A stretch of 64,000 nucleotides of DNA, taken from IMG/VR virus record IMGVR_UViG_3300050011_000061, positions 1 through 64,000 of that record; one strand, written 5' to 3'. Below, piece by piece: positions 48,528-56,250 of this stretch (the stretch's first letter is position 1; each line of letters starts with the position of its first letter). The position numbers were made by a program, and so were the translations under genes. The DNA comes from a virus. The notes under the pieces were generated by a model, which had not been told where the DNA came from, ran no database searches, and saw only the letters and a list, made by a program, of their open reading frames with translations.

Positions 48528-48824
48528 GTGGAACTAGATCGAGAAGTAGAAGTTGTGGCGGATGCCCTAATGCGCGGCATGTTTGCACCTCACGAGCTTC
48601 CGCTGGATCACGATCTGGAACAGAAATATAGAAAGCTTGCCGTCGCGGCTATAGAGGCGCTTCGCAGTTTAGAGGAAACCGCCGACGAGATCGAGCGGCT
48701 GCGGGCGGCGCTCCTGCTGGCTAAGGTTGCGCTTTACAATCCGTTTGAACCAAACAATCAATCAAATACCTACAAGCACATAGAGGCGGCGCTCGGTAAT
48801 GATCAGATAGGGATGGAGGATTGA
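48528..48824 (+). CDS. 98-aa helical protein
   Basis: GTG 48528 after GGAGGCTGCC, the same leader as the genes with TTG starts; the ATG at 48516 lies inside the ribosome site. ELDREVEVVADALMRGMFAP and a long coiled helix (EALRSLEETADEIERLRAAL). No domain recognised. Confidence 0.5.
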   Translation: MELDREVEVVADALMRGMFAPHELPLDHDLEQKYRKLAVAAIEALRSLEETADEIERLRAALLLAKVALYNPFEPNNQSNTYKHIEAALGNDQIGMED

Positions 48825-48825
48825 A

Positions 48826-49203
48826 ATGGCCGAATGGGATTTTCCAAAATACCGCGAACGTCCGACGCGATATAATCGTCATGAAGTAGTTCTTGTTGAT
48901 GCCGAGAAGTATGATTCCGGATTCCCGCAAGATGAGAACGCGCACGATTTTATCAAATGGTTAAATGATTTGATCGAGGAGGCCCCTGTTGAGTTTAGGG
49001 ATTCAGTTTACATCGCATTAGATAGCGCAAGCGGCTATGAGGGCTCTCACTATGCCACTGTGAAGGTCGCTTATTTCAGGCCTGAGACTGATGAGGAATT
49101 GGGAGCAAGGATAGCTGAATATGAGCGTGTCAAGGCGGCAAAGGACGCTTATGACCGAGCTGAATTTCATCGCTTACAGCATAAGTTCAGCGAACATCAG
49201 TAA
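48826..49203 (+). CDS. 125-aa hypothetical protein
   Basis: ATG 48826 shortly after the preceding stop. MAEWDFPKYRERPTRYNRHE, DSVYIALDSASGYEGSHYAT and a helical C-terminus (EELGARIAEYERVKAAKDAY). The central beta region is typical of small alpha/beta phage proteins; unassigned. Confidence 0.55.
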   Translation: MAEWDFPKYRERPTRYNRHEVVLVDAEKYDSGFPQDENAHDFIKWLNDLIEEAPVEFRDSVYIALDSASGYEGSHYATVKVAYFRPETDEELGARIAEYERVKAAKDAYDRAEFHRLQHKFSEHQ

Positions 49204-49225
49204 TAAGCGAATATGGAGGCTGACA

Positions 49226-49357
49226 ATGACAATGCTCATCCGTCGACTAAGAAAACAAAAAAGCCCCAGCTCTTTCAAGCCGGGGCCAAGTCGTCAGGGA
49301 GGTGCCCGCCGGGTGAGTAAAGCCCGACGTGCAGGTGGAAGGGCAACGGTGCCCTAA
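49226..49357 (+). CDS. Possible 43-aa basic peptide across the terminator
   Basis: ATG 49226 follows ATGGAGGCTGACA, the leader of this gene family. The frame encodes a very basic peptide (MTMLIRRLRKQKSPSSFKPG) but runs through the hairpin of the leftward terminator. It may be a real last gene or chance. Confidence 0.3.
   Translation: MTMLIRRLRKQKSPSSFKPGPSRQGGARRVSKARRAGGRATVP
49257..49286 (-). terminator. Intrinsic terminator of the leftward late tail/lysis operon
   Basis: On the minus strand GCCCCGGCT, loop, AGCTGGGGC form a 9-bp stem (one G-U pair) followed by TTTTTT (49262-49257). It stops leftward transcription at the point where the rightward genes end. There is no U-run in the rightward direction. 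Confidence 0.7.
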
Positions 49358-49360
49358 TTT

Positions 49361-49852
49361 CTATCCATGAGGGTTAACAACGTGGAAGCCGCGTAAGCTG
49401 ACTACGTGTATCCTTGTTCGGCCGTGCCCGCTGTTGGGGTCGTAGGCCAACACCTCGCCGTCGCCCAGCACTTCCTCAATGGCGAACACGTGCCCCCAGC
49501 GCCATGCGGCCATGCCGCGAGCTGGTGCCGCCGGAGGGAAGCGCCGCCAGTTGGCAGCTAGGTTCAGCTCCGGGATTATACGTCCGAAGATATGTAGCGA
49601 GGTGCCACAGCCGCAGAAGGCGTGCGGGCAGCCACGCGGCCTACCGCCGACGATAGATTCAACGGCACGCTCGATGTGCCTAACGGTTTCTCTCACAATC
49701 CTGGTAGGTGCGCGGTAGGTAGCCCGATCGTTACAGCCATATTGATTGCAAGTTATTGTTGCCTGACTGAGGTGATGTTTTGCTTCTGCCGGGCTGGCCA
49801 GAAGAACTGCGATGACAGTAGCGGCGAGTGCCGCCGTGATCTTAAACTTCAC
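49361..49852 (-). CDS. Exported cysteine-peptidase-like (CHAP/papain-like) protein
   Basis: 163 residues with a Sec signal peptide (MKFKITAALAATVIAVLLAS, AEA|K). The mature part has a Cys-rich PHAFCGCGTSLHIFG, then WRWGHVFAIEEVLG and LAYDPNSGHGRTR: a C...H...N-type layout seen in papain-like and CHAP folds. Members of this style are common in Rhizobiales genomes as exported proteins. Cell wall or envelope remodelling is inferred. Last gene before the terminator. Confidence 0.55.
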   Translation of the reverse strand: MKFKITAALAATVIAVLLASPAEAKHHLSQATITCNQYGCNDRATYRAPTRIVRETVRHIERAVESIVGGRPRGCPHAFCGCGTSLHIFGRIIPELNLAANWRRFPPAAPARGMAAWRWGHVFAIEEVLGDGEVLAYDPNSGHGRTRIHVVSLRGFHVVNPHG

Positions 49853-49912
49853 GGTAGTCTCCTTCGTTGATTTCAGGGCAAGTTCTCTGTCCCGCCTCCT
49901 AGGGGGATTGTA

Positions 49913-50017
49913 CTAATGAAGCTGGCAGCAATTCCAGATGCCGGCATAATAAAGCCCGATCGCGCTCACCAGAACGATGAGCGCGATCAAGAGCATTGCG
50001 CCTTGGTTGGAGAACAT
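49913..50017 (-). CDS. 34-aa membrane microprotein
   Basis: ATG 50017 directly follows the upstream TAA (TAAATG). MFSNQGAMLLIALIVLVSAI then GLYYAGIWNCCQLH: a single helix. Adjacent to another small membrane protein; a pinholin- or antiholin-like role is possible but unproved. Confidence 0.4.
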   Translation of the reverse strand: MFSNQGAMLLIALIVLVSAIGLYYAGIWNCCQLH

Positions 50018-50197
50018 TTAGGCGTGAACTACTGGCCCAAACACCTGCCAGCCGAGCAGACTGAACAGAACGAACTCAATCACGCCGCCGCCTGCGAAGC
50101 GCATGGCCATCGGACCGCCGACGCCGCCGAAGTTGATGCCGAGCCACACAAGAACGCAGACGACCCAGATAACCCAAAATAACAAACCACGGGACAT
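50018..50197 (-). CDS. 59-aa two-helix membrane protein
   Basis: ATG 50197 with GGAGG five bases upstream. Hydrophobic stretches LLFWVIWVVCVLVWLGINFG and VIEFVLFSLLGWQVFGPVV flank a Gly-rich loop. Good ribosome site. In the lysis end of the operon, so a holin-related role is possible. Confidence 0.5.
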   Translation of the reverse strand: MSRGLLFWVIWVVCVLVWLGINFGGVGGPMAMRFAGGGVIEFVLFSLLGWQVFGPVVHA

Positions 50198-50248
50198 AGT
50201 AGCCTCCTTGTTGTTAGAACCTTCTAAGCGAGGAAGAATAACGCCAGA

Positions 50249-50605
50249 CTACGGAGTAGGAGCCGGCGGGGCGACAGGTGGCGCCGGGGGCGGGGGCGTC
50301 AGCGCAGCCGCGGCAGCGGTCATTGCCTGGGTGGCTGCGGTTACCTTGGCGTCGGCAGCATCAATGGCCGGGTCCGGGCTCGCCGCTTGGGCAGCGGCGA
50401 GCGCCGCTGTGATTTCCGCAACGCCGGCAGCGATGAGTGCCGCGACGTCGGCAGTGTACTTGTCGATCTGTGTTTGGGTAGCCATTTGGAATTTCTCCTG
50501 ATTGTTTATGATAGGGGCGAGCATGTGGTATAATTCGACAACCGCAGGGCTTGCCCCGTCCAGCGGATTGGCTTTGTGATGATGCTCGTAGCCGAATAGT
50601 TGCAT
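50249..50605 (-). CDS. Ala/Pro-rich protein; possible internal start at 50485
   Basis: 118 residues from ATG 50605 (MQLFGYEHHHKANPLDGASP). An internal ATG at 50485 (MATQTQIDKYTADVAALIAA) has AGGAG nine bases before it and would give 78 residues. The C-terminal half is Ala- and Pro-rich (TAAAAALTPPPPAPPVAPPA). Similar short 'MATQ.Q.D..t.dVaaL' proteins occur in phage tail/lysis regions. Function unknown. Confidence 0.5.
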   Translation of the reverse strand: MQLFGYEHHHKANPLDGASPAVVELYHMLAPIINNQEKFQMATQTQIDKYTADVAALIAAGVAEITAALAAAQAASPDPAIDAADAKVTAATQAMTAAAAALTPPPPAPPVAPPAPTP

Positions 50606-50610
50606 GGGGC

Positions 50611-50883
50611 TTATTTCATTGGAAGGTGATACATTAGCGCAACTATGACGGATACAATAAAGCTTCCAACCATACCGGCAGCGGCCCCCCACATGCTTGC
50701 CTTCAACTTGAGCGTTAAGACATCGGCCTCGAGCCTAGAGATAGCTTTCCTTTGATCGCGATCTCGCGACTCCAGCTTGGTATCTAGATTGATAATAGTC
50801 TGATTCAATCGTACCAACTCAGCAAGCACGAGCCGCCGGTACTCCGGCCAGCTCTCCATCTGACCTTCCGAAATATCACTCAT
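50611..50883 (-). CDS. XhlA-like coiled-coil membrane protein, possible holin accessory
   Basis: 90 residues. A coiled coil (LAELVRLNQTIINLDTKLES, KAISRLEADVLTLKLKAS) is followed by a C-terminal membrane helix (GMVGSFIVSVIVALMYHL), the XhlA layout. XhlA-like proteins work with a holin in lysis. Overlaps the PAS gene by 8 bases. Confidence 0.6.
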   Translation of the reverse strand: MSDISEGQMESWPEYRRLVLAELVRLNQTIINLDTKLESRDRDQRKAISRLEADVLTLKLKASMWGAAAGMVGSFIVSVIVALMYHLPMK

Positions 50884-51418
50884 CGATTTGTTTCTCTCTG
50901 ACTACTGCCAAAATGAAGGTGGAGTTTAAGACCAAGATAGTGGTCAGGCTTATGTCGAGAGAAACTTCAGATTTGTCTTTGCGAACGCCACGTATATCTA
51001 ACCCTGTTCCCATCTTGCGGGAGATCGGGTTCTCTGAAAACTTATTAACGTGTAGTGTGTGCGTAGCCTGGCAATCTTGCGGCACCAAAGTATTTAGTTG
51101 CTGACCGTCTAGTTCTCGTCTGGAATAGCCAAAGAGTCGCTCGGTTTCCTTGTTAATCAGTCTAATAGTCATGCTTGTGTCAATGAGCAAAATGCCGTCC
51201 GGCATCTCGTCGAGAACGTGAATCGATAATTCAGGGTCTGATAGACTTTCTGAGATTTCTCGGATGCGCTTAATGTTGAATTCGCTATTTGTTTCTAACT
51301 GCTTCGCCTTCTCCAGAACCAGGAGCGCCGCTTCTCTCGCTTCCTCTAGCCGACTAGCTGCTTCAACCGCGACATCAACTATTGTCTGAGCAGCAATTTT
51401 GTCAGTTCCTAAACTCAT
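50876..51418 (-). CDS. Stand-alone PAS domain protein
   Basis: 180 residues. An N-terminal coiled coil (AASRLEEAREAALLVLEKAK) leads into a PAS domain from about residue 65: LDEMPDGILLIDTSMTIRLI, NKETERLFGYSRRELDGQ, LNTLVPQDCQATH and TGLDIRGVRKDKSEVSLDIS. The pattern is that of FixL-type sensor PAS folds. There is no kinase, cyclase or output domain. A ligand- or redox-responsive regulator of a partner protein is possible; the ligand is not predictable. Confidence 0.75.
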   Translation of the reverse strand: MSLGTDKIAAQTIVDVAVEAASRLEEAREAALLVLEKAKQLETNSEFNIKRIREISESLSDPELSIHVLDEMPDGILLIDTSMTIRLINKETERLFGYSRRELDGQQLNTLVPQDCQATHTLHVNKFSENPISRKMGTGLDIRGVRKDKSEVSLDISLTTILVLNSTFILAVVREKQIDE

Positions 51419-51475
51419 TGTTTAAATACCTCCTGAACCTTCATCGTATCGGACCGCCAATCCAAGGCGTCGAGA

Positions 51476-51889
51476 TCATTTGCTGAGCTTCTCATTGAAT
51501 AACGATTTGTCCTTCTCATCAAGAGTCTTCAATTCACTCTTAACGCGATCAACGCGCGATTGAACCAATGCTCGATACTGCGGAAGATGTTTAGCTTGCT
51601 CGCTCTGCAACTCAAGTTCCCGCTTAGGAACCTCGTCAAGCAGCCGCTGACGCTTCTCGGAGTTCTGGTTTAGTTGGACCTCGATGATACGTTCAAGCAA
51701 CGGCTGGTGCATGTCGTCACGAACGTAACCGCGGCTCGCATACCACCACGGCTCAATAATTGGAGCAGCCTTTGCCACGCCGACTACTGCGCCAGTAATG
51801 GCGGCAATCAAGCCACAAATTGTGACTGTTTTGCGACGCCAAGTACTCCACGCGATCCCAACAATCCCACCAATAACGGTTGGTGTCAT
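51476..51889 (-). CDS. Membrane-anchored coiled-coil protein (137 aa), possible spanin-like
   Basis: Hydrophobic segment VTICGLIAAITGAVVGVAKA near the N-terminus, then a long charged helix (RQRLLDEVPKRELELQSEQA, VDRVKSELKTLDEKDKSLF). The layout recalls i-spanins (single helix, periplasmic coil), but no o-spanin partner is coded inside it. Located among lysis genes. Confidence 0.5.
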   Translation of the reverse strand: MTPTVIGGIVGIAWSTWRRKTVTICGLIAAITGAVVGVAKAAPIIEPWWYASRGYVRDDMHQPLLERIIEVQLNQNSEKRQRLLDEVPKRELELQSEQAKHLPQYRALVQSRVDRVKSELKTLDEKDKSLFNEKLSK

Positions 51890-51892
51890 AGT

Positions 51893-52573
51893 TTATCCTC
51901 GCAGTAGTTCAAAACGACCATCCCAGTGCTCGACAACTGCCGTACAGTGATAGATCCAATCCCCCGCGTTGATGTAGATTGCTCCACCCCGCACTACAGT
52001 TTCTATCTTGGGGAAGTGCACATGACCGCACACAACACCGTAAAAGCCCCGCGCACGAGCATAATCAATCATACCCTGCTCAAACTTAAGTTCATGCCGC
52101 TTAAGAATATATCTGAGGTATTTTCGAAGCAATTCCCAAAGGTTCTTTTTGATTACTTTTTCTACCGCAGTTAAAATGTGGAGCAACGTCCAGGACTTAA
52201 ATCTGTCAATCTGATCGCCATGCGTGACAAGCAAAACTTTACCATCAACCATTGTATGCGAAACACATCTGGCAATCTGTAGGTTGTTATAGTCCCCTAC
52301 ATAATTAAGAAATATTCTGTCGTGGTTACCTGGGATGTAGAATATTTCTGTACCAGTTTGTAGTTTATTCGATAATTCTTTAATCACATTGCAATGAGCC
52401 GCAGGCCAGCTGAGATGATTGTTGGCCTCAATAATATCCCCGACAAGGTAGATACGTTCTGCATTGTGAGTAGCCAGAAAGTTACTTAGCCTACCAGCTT
52501 CGCAATGGGGCGAACCAAGGTGAAAATCAGATATAAATATAGAACGAAACCTAGTTTGATGCACGAATATCAT
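51893..52573 (-). CDS. LpxH-like calcineurin-type phosphoesterase
   Basis: 226 residues. All five metal-site motifs are visible: ISDFHLGS, LVGDIIEANN, IPGNHDR, VTHGDQ and VCGHVHFP. The family includes UDP-2,3-diacylglucosamine hydrolase (lipid A) and related metallophosphoesterases. It overlaps the GT2 gene by 23 bases. Action on a lipid A-type or sugar-phosphate substrate is inferred. No host-specific marker tells which. Confidence 0.75.
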   Translation of the reverse strand: MIFVHQTRFRSIFISDFHLGSPHCEAGRLSNFLATHNAERIYLVGDIIEANNHLSWPAAHCNVIKELSNKLQTGTEIFYIPGNHDRIFLNYVGDYNNLQIARCVSHTMVDGKVLLVTHGDQIDRFKSWTLLHILTAVEKVIKKNLWELLRKYLRYILKRHELKFEQGMIDYARARGFYGVVCGHVHFPKIETVVRGGAIYINAGDWIYHCTAVVEHWDGRFELLRG

Positions 52574-53255
52574 TGTGGTTCTCGCTCCACGGCTTACCGA
52601 GCAAATGGACCGAGAAGTAATTGGCGATATACCTCACGCCGGTGGCAATGAGACCTTCGGCCTGCACGCGCCGTGGCGAGGATTGTATCCACATCGCAGG
52701 AACAAATTTGATTTTTCCGATCTTGGCAAGGCGCACGGCTATATCGGTGTCGTCGCCGTAGAACGTGATCGACGTGTCGAAGCCGCCAATTTGTTTGAAG
52801 GCTGCACGCCGCATTACGAAATTTCCACCTTGGATCATTGGCAAGAATTTGTGAGCCACACGAGCAAAAACATAAAAGACTTCCGTAACAACCCGTTTAT
52901 AAAAAGATAGACCTTCATAATAAAGTGGTCCGCTACACGCCACAACCCCGCGGTCATACATTGTATCTTGCACCGCTTGAATCCAACCCGAAGGTAAAAC
53001 ATTGTCAGCATCCACATGGGCAACGAGGTCATAACGCGCCGCAAGCTGGCCTGCGTTACGCGCTAACGTCAACCCCTTAAGCGGCTCCAAGATAACGCGA
53101 GCGCCTGCGCGGGCAGCAACCTTCGCTGTGGCGTCTGTGCTGCCATTGTCCACAACGATAATCTCAAAGGGAACAGAAACTTCTCGTTTAATAGAACTAA
53201 TGCAGCCCTCTATCAGGGCCTCTTCGTTATAGGCAGGAATTACAAAGCTGATCAT
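52551..53255 (-). CDS. GT2 family glycosyltransferase
   Basis: 234 residues from ATG 53255 (an in-frame GTG nine bases earlier is less likely). SFVIPAYNEEALIEGCISSI, IIVVDNGSTDATAKVAARAG and the DXD-like VAHVDADNVLP mark a GT-A fold; GGNFVMRRAAFKQIGGFDTS and FYGDDTDIAVRLAK complete it. The acceptor is unknown. With the LpxH-like gene it suggests an envelope-modifying pair. Confidence 0.85.
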   Translation of the reverse strand: MISFVIPAYNEEALIEGCISSIKREVSVPFEIIVVDNGSTDATAKVAARAGARVILEPLKGLTLARNAGQLAARYDLVAHVDADNVLPSGWIQAVQDTMYDRGVVACSGPLYYEGLSFYKRVVTEVFYVFARVAHKFLPMIQGGNFVMRRAAFKQIGGFDTSITFYGDDTDIAVRLAKIGKIKFVPAMWIQSSPRRVQAEGLIATGVRYIANYFSVHLLGKPWSENHNDIRASN

Positions 53256-53311
53256 TGAAAGCACCTAATAAAGTGACCCCTCACCTAACTAAGGATGAGG
53301 GGTCAGTCGGC

Positions 53312-53623
53312 CTACTGTACGAAACGCCCGTGAACCGGCACGCCGTTAACATTCGGTGCCGCGCCGCCGAGCCTGCCGCCCTTCGCCGTCACGGCGGAGC
53401 AGATAGCTTGAGCGATGGTCGACACCGTAGCCACGGCTGGGTTACCAGCGGCGATGATGTTGGCAACAGTTGCGGCCGTCGGCAAGAAGCCACAGGCTGC
53501 CACGGCGGCGGCCTGAACGTCGGCCGCCGTGATGGGTGCGCCAGTGAACGGGTTGGAAATAACGCCGCAACCACCGACCAACAACGTGCCGACCAGCGGC
53601 AAGACTCGTAGAAAATTCTTCAT
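53312..53623 (-). CDS. Small lipoprotein (103 aa)
   Basis: The signal sequence MKNFLRVLPLVGTLLVGGCG has a lipobox (LVGG|C). The mature protein is Ala/Thr-rich (TAADVQAAAVAACGFLP). Phage-encoded lipoproteins can act as o-spanins or superinfection-exclusion factors; no such motif is evident. Confidence 0.6.
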   Translation of the reverse strand: MKNFLRVLPLVGTLLVGGCGVISNPFTGAPITAADVQAAAVAACGFLPTAATVANIIAAGNPAVATVSTIAQAICSAVTAKGGRLGGAAPNVNGVPVHGRFVQ

Positions 53624-53636
53624 CTGATTGTCTCCG

Positions 53637-53840
53637 TTAAATGATCGATTTCGAGTTATCGTAAGCCACCAGCGCCGCCATCACAGCGACGGCGACGGTG
53701 TTGCACTCTTGGTCGGTGACGCGGCTCCCAACGTCAAAGCCGTCGTAGGTGAACCCGCTGACGGCTTGTTTTACTGCCGCCTGGGCAGCCGCCACCCGTT
53801 CTAGGTCTACCGTAGTGCCTTGTATCGTAGTATCAGTCAT
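53637..53840 (-). CDS. 67-aa hypothetical protein
   Basis: Helical alanine-rich chain (VDLERVAAAQAAVKQAVSGF, TDQECNTVAVAVMAALVAYD). No domain recognised. Found between the lipoprotein and a papain-like gene. Confidence 0.5.
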   Translation of the reverse strand: MTDTTIQGTTVDLERVAAAQAAVKQAVSGFTYDGFDVGSRVTDQECNTVAVAVMAALVAYDNSKSII

Positions 53841-53853
53841 GGAAAAATTCCTT

Positions 53854-54621
53854 TCAGGTTGTTACTGTAACTAAGTCACGCCGGAGCTGATCCGAGTTGA
53901 ACCCCTCCGGCGACAGGTCGTTCTTCAGCGGGTCAAGCGATATGTAGGCTAGTCCTTCGTCGCAGTAGGCGTTCATAAACGGAGGTTCCACGGCCTGAAG
54001 ACGATTCCACGTCACCACAAGTAAATTGCCATCGCTGTTTCGTCCAATGCAGGGAACGTAGTGACCTCCGACTATTTTGGCGCCGGGGATAACGCTCCAC
54101 GGCACGCCAGCATCAAACTGCTTTTCAGCGCTGTCCGGTAACTGAAGACCGACGCCTGTCGCCGAGAACAAGTAAGTGGCGAGAATAAATTGATCAACAT
54201 CTCCAGGCCGCAGCGCCACGTAGGCGTCGATCTTATGTCGCGCGCCGCTGGCGTCGGAGATCCCCACATTGCGCCTGTAGGACGCCGTTGCCTGCATATC
54301 ACCACCTTGATCGGTGGCTGGGTTAGCAGGGTCAAATCCGGTGGCTGCAGAGTAATCAGCCAGCACCACTGCGTCGTTGAAGGCGACCGGCTCCCCGGTT
54401 CCAGAGCGATGCGTCCACACCATGTGCTCGTGAGCGGCGCCAGCAAAGAGACAATCGGAGTGCCGGTCGTTAGCCAGCATCCCCCAATTTAACCCGATGC
54501 CGATGCCGTAATGGCCGAACTTTGCCGGTGGCGTCGGCAGCGCCTCGGCATTGAAGAACGCCCCGAACTTAAGGCTGACCGCGTCCGGTCGCGCTGGTAA
54601 TTTGCCGAGCTTGTAGTTCAT
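53854..54621 (-). CDS. Papain-like (C-H-N) phage protein
   Basis: 255 residues, no signal peptide. NDRHSDCLFAGAAHEHMVWT (Cys), IVGGHYVPCIG (His) and LLVVTWNRLQA (Asn) give a Cys-His-Asn order in the right spacing for a papain-like fold; GDVDQFILATYLFSATGVGL lies between. Such proteins are common in alphaproteobacterial phages next to lysis genes. Peptidase activity is an inference. Confidence 0.55.
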   Translation of the reverse strand: MNYKLGKLPARPDAVSLKFGAFFNAEALPTPPAKFGHYGIGIGLNWGMLANDRHSDCLFAGAAHEHMVWTHRSGTGEPVAFNDAVVLADYSAATGFDPANPATDQGGDMQATASYRRNVGISDASGARHKIDAYVALRPGDVDQFILATYLFSATGVGLQLPDSAEKQFDAGVPWSVIPGAKIVGGHYVPCIGRNSDGNLLVVTWNRLQAVEPPFMNAYCDEGLAYISLDPLKNDLSPEGFNSDQLRRDLVTVTT

Positions 54622-55259
54622 ATTTTTTCACCTAGTTCAGGTCCGAGTGCAAAATAACATCGTTGCAGTCCGTAGATCGCTTCAGTAAAGGTTTCTGTGA
54701 CGGTTACTAAGCCGCGAAGCTCCGTTGGGTCTGCTACGAGATCTTTAATGACCGCCTCGATGCCGCCCATACCATCTTGCGCAGCTTTCACGATGTCCTG
54801 GTCGTAGGCATCTGAAATGCCCTGAATAACTGCCCAGGATATGCCACGCTTCTCGGCAAAAGCTGCGACGGCGTATGCTCCCATATCGACAGTGGAAACA
54901 GGATATTTAGCAGCAAGGGAAGCTTTCGTTACAGCAGTTGCAGCAACTTCGGTGGAACTGGAGAACCCTCGTCTGATCTTGATCTCTGGGAATACGTCAA
55001 CAATACGTTGCAACCAATCAGCATCAGCCTTGTGCTGTGCACCGTCTGGCGTAAATACAGTTTGTACAGCGACCACGTCGCCAACTTTGACGTCTGAGGT
55101 AAGCGCGCCCGCTGTTCCCCAACTGATGATTGCCTCGCAATCGGATGGAATTAGCCCATCCATGTCGTTGATGGCTGCAAGACCAGTCAATACCTGCACC
55201 ACCCACTGGTCAGTAATAGTATTGGCCTCTTCGCGCAGACCAGTGAGAGCAGCTATCAT
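54618..55259 (-). CDS. Nucleoside phosphorylase-superfamily protein lacking the DME glutamate
   Basis: 213 residues from ATG 55259 (ATGA overlap with the holin-like gene; a longer in-frame extension is rejected). IAALTGLREEANTI, AIISWGTAGALTSDVKVGD and FSSSTEVAATA match the PNP_UDP_1/MTAN fold, close to hopanoid-associated phosphorylase-like proteins. The substrate-binding segment normally VDME reads VDMGAYAVAAFA, so the ribose-binding Glu is Gly; the catalytic Asp region GISDAYDQ is kept. A changed or lost activity is likely. Confidence 0.7.
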   Translation of the reverse strand: MIAALTGLREEANTITDQWVVQVLTGLAAINDMDGLIPSDCEAIISWGTAGALTSDVKVGDVVAVQTVFTPDGAQHKADADWLQRIVDVFPEIKIRRGFSSSTEVAATAVTKASLAAKYPVSTVDMGAYAVAAFAEKRGISWAVIQGISDAYDQDIVKAAQDGMGGIEAVIKDLVADPTELRGLVTVTETFTEAIYGLQRCYFALGPELGEKI

Positions 55260-55636
55260 GTTCTCGGCACTGTTACCGGTGCAGCGGCAATCGCCGCTGT
55301 GATGGCTGGCGTGGTCATCATCACCTTCGACATCGCGGGGTCCCTCGAAGCGGCAAGTACACCGTTTGACGCCGTCGGTGCGACAACAACGCCGAGGATT
55401 TGATCTTTCGGCATTGCATTCACCGCAGCCACCTTGGCTGCGTTGGTGTGAGCAAACATACCCCAGACGAACGACGCGGCAGGAGGAATGACGGCAAAGC
55501 CTGTGAGCAGCCAAGTCGAGAGGTCATTAACTTGATCCGCAGACATGCCGCGAGCCACCAGTAGCGCGCCGAGGGGGCCGCCGACAGACAGAAGCCAGCG
55601 GATGAACATCATTATTTGGTCGTTGTTCGGGATCAT
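55256..55636 (-). CDS. Holin, Pam3-gp28-like
   Basis: 126 residues from ATG 55636, with AAGGAG upstream; the in-frame extension to 55702 overlaps the lysin gene. Two hydrophobic helices (MMFIRWLLSVGGPLGALLVA and TWLLTGFAVIPPAASFVWGM) flank SADQVNDLS, the layout of Pam3 gp28-like holins. The long C-terminal tail is Ala/Thr-rich. It would form the lysis pore next to the two lysin genes. Confidence 0.65.
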   Translation of the reverse strand: MIPNNDQIMMFIRWLLSVGGPLGALLVARGMSADQVNDLSTWLLTGFAVIPPAASFVWGMFAHTNAAKVAAVNAMPKDQILGVVVAPTASNGVLAASRDPAMSKVMMTTPAITAAIAAAPVTVPRT

Positions 55637-55647
55637 ATGGTAGCTCC

Positions 55648-56244
55648 TTAATGAACTCTTGCAAATTGATAGTGCATTGCGTCGACGCTTGTCGAACTCC
55701 AATCTCCGCCCCAGGCCGCTCCTGCTTCTTTGAACTTGACTGTTATTAGCGAACTGTCTTGGAACAAGTGATTCATCGAGTGCTGCTCGTTATCAGCACA
55801 GTCGAAATCTAGTGCGGCACCGTACCCGTGCATACTGCGCATCGTGCCGCCGCGAATTGGCCGTTGATTGTACGATCCAGAGAACAGGTTGTACCGTAGC
55901 GTTTCGATGGCCGACTGCGACTTGCCAGTAGCGTCCCAAATTGCTCCTAGTACCTGCGTCAGACTGACAGCGCATTTCTTGTGGATGCGGATCTGCGTAA
56001 CGACTATGCCATCCATGCTAAGCACCCATGGGCAGGCAACGTCGACCAAATTTGCGGATTCCCAGGCGGCCCACTCGCCGGGCGCACTGCCGGGGTTGCC
56101 GTAGAAGGCGTCACAGTCGGCCTGCAGCGGCCACGTCTGGGGCACAATAATCGACAACGGAGCCGAGGCAACGGCCGGGGGCGGTGGAACAATTTCCGCA
56201 TCAAACAGCTCAACGATCTTGGCCTTGAGAGTTGCGAGGGTCAT
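55648..56244 (-). CDS. M15 family D-Ala-D-Ala carboxypeptidase-type endolysin
   Basis: 198 residues. RSMHGYGAALDFDCADNEQH (metal ligands His and Asp in HGYGAALDFD) and DAMHYQFARVH (second His) mark a VanY/M15-type zinc peptidase. GGDWSSTS precedes the last His. The N-terminus is an unassigned ~40-residue segment with a Pro tract. It cleaves the peptide part of peptidoglycan. Adjacent to a glycosidase lysin. Confidence 0.78.
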   Translation of the reverse strand: MTLATLKAKIVELFDAEIVPPPPAVASAPLSIIVPQTWPLQADCDAFYGNPGSAPGEWAAWESANLVDVACPWVLSMDGIVVTQIRIHKKCAVSLTQVLGAIWDATGKSQSAIETLRYNLFSGSYNQRPIRGGTMRSMHGYGAALDFDCADNEQHSMNHLFQDSSLITVKFKEAGAAWGGDWSSTSVDAMHYQFARVH

Positions 56245-56250
56245 GTCTGT

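Noticed and set aside
49257-49286. Terminator also acting on the rightward operon
   Set aside because: The T-run follows the stem only on the minus strand; rightward the stem is followed by CAAGTCG.
54618-55514. Longer nucleoside phosphorylase with an 85-residue Cys/Arg-rich N-terminus
   Set aside because: That extension runs through the holin-like gene in another frame and looks like its shadow; ATG 55259 is coupled by ATGA.
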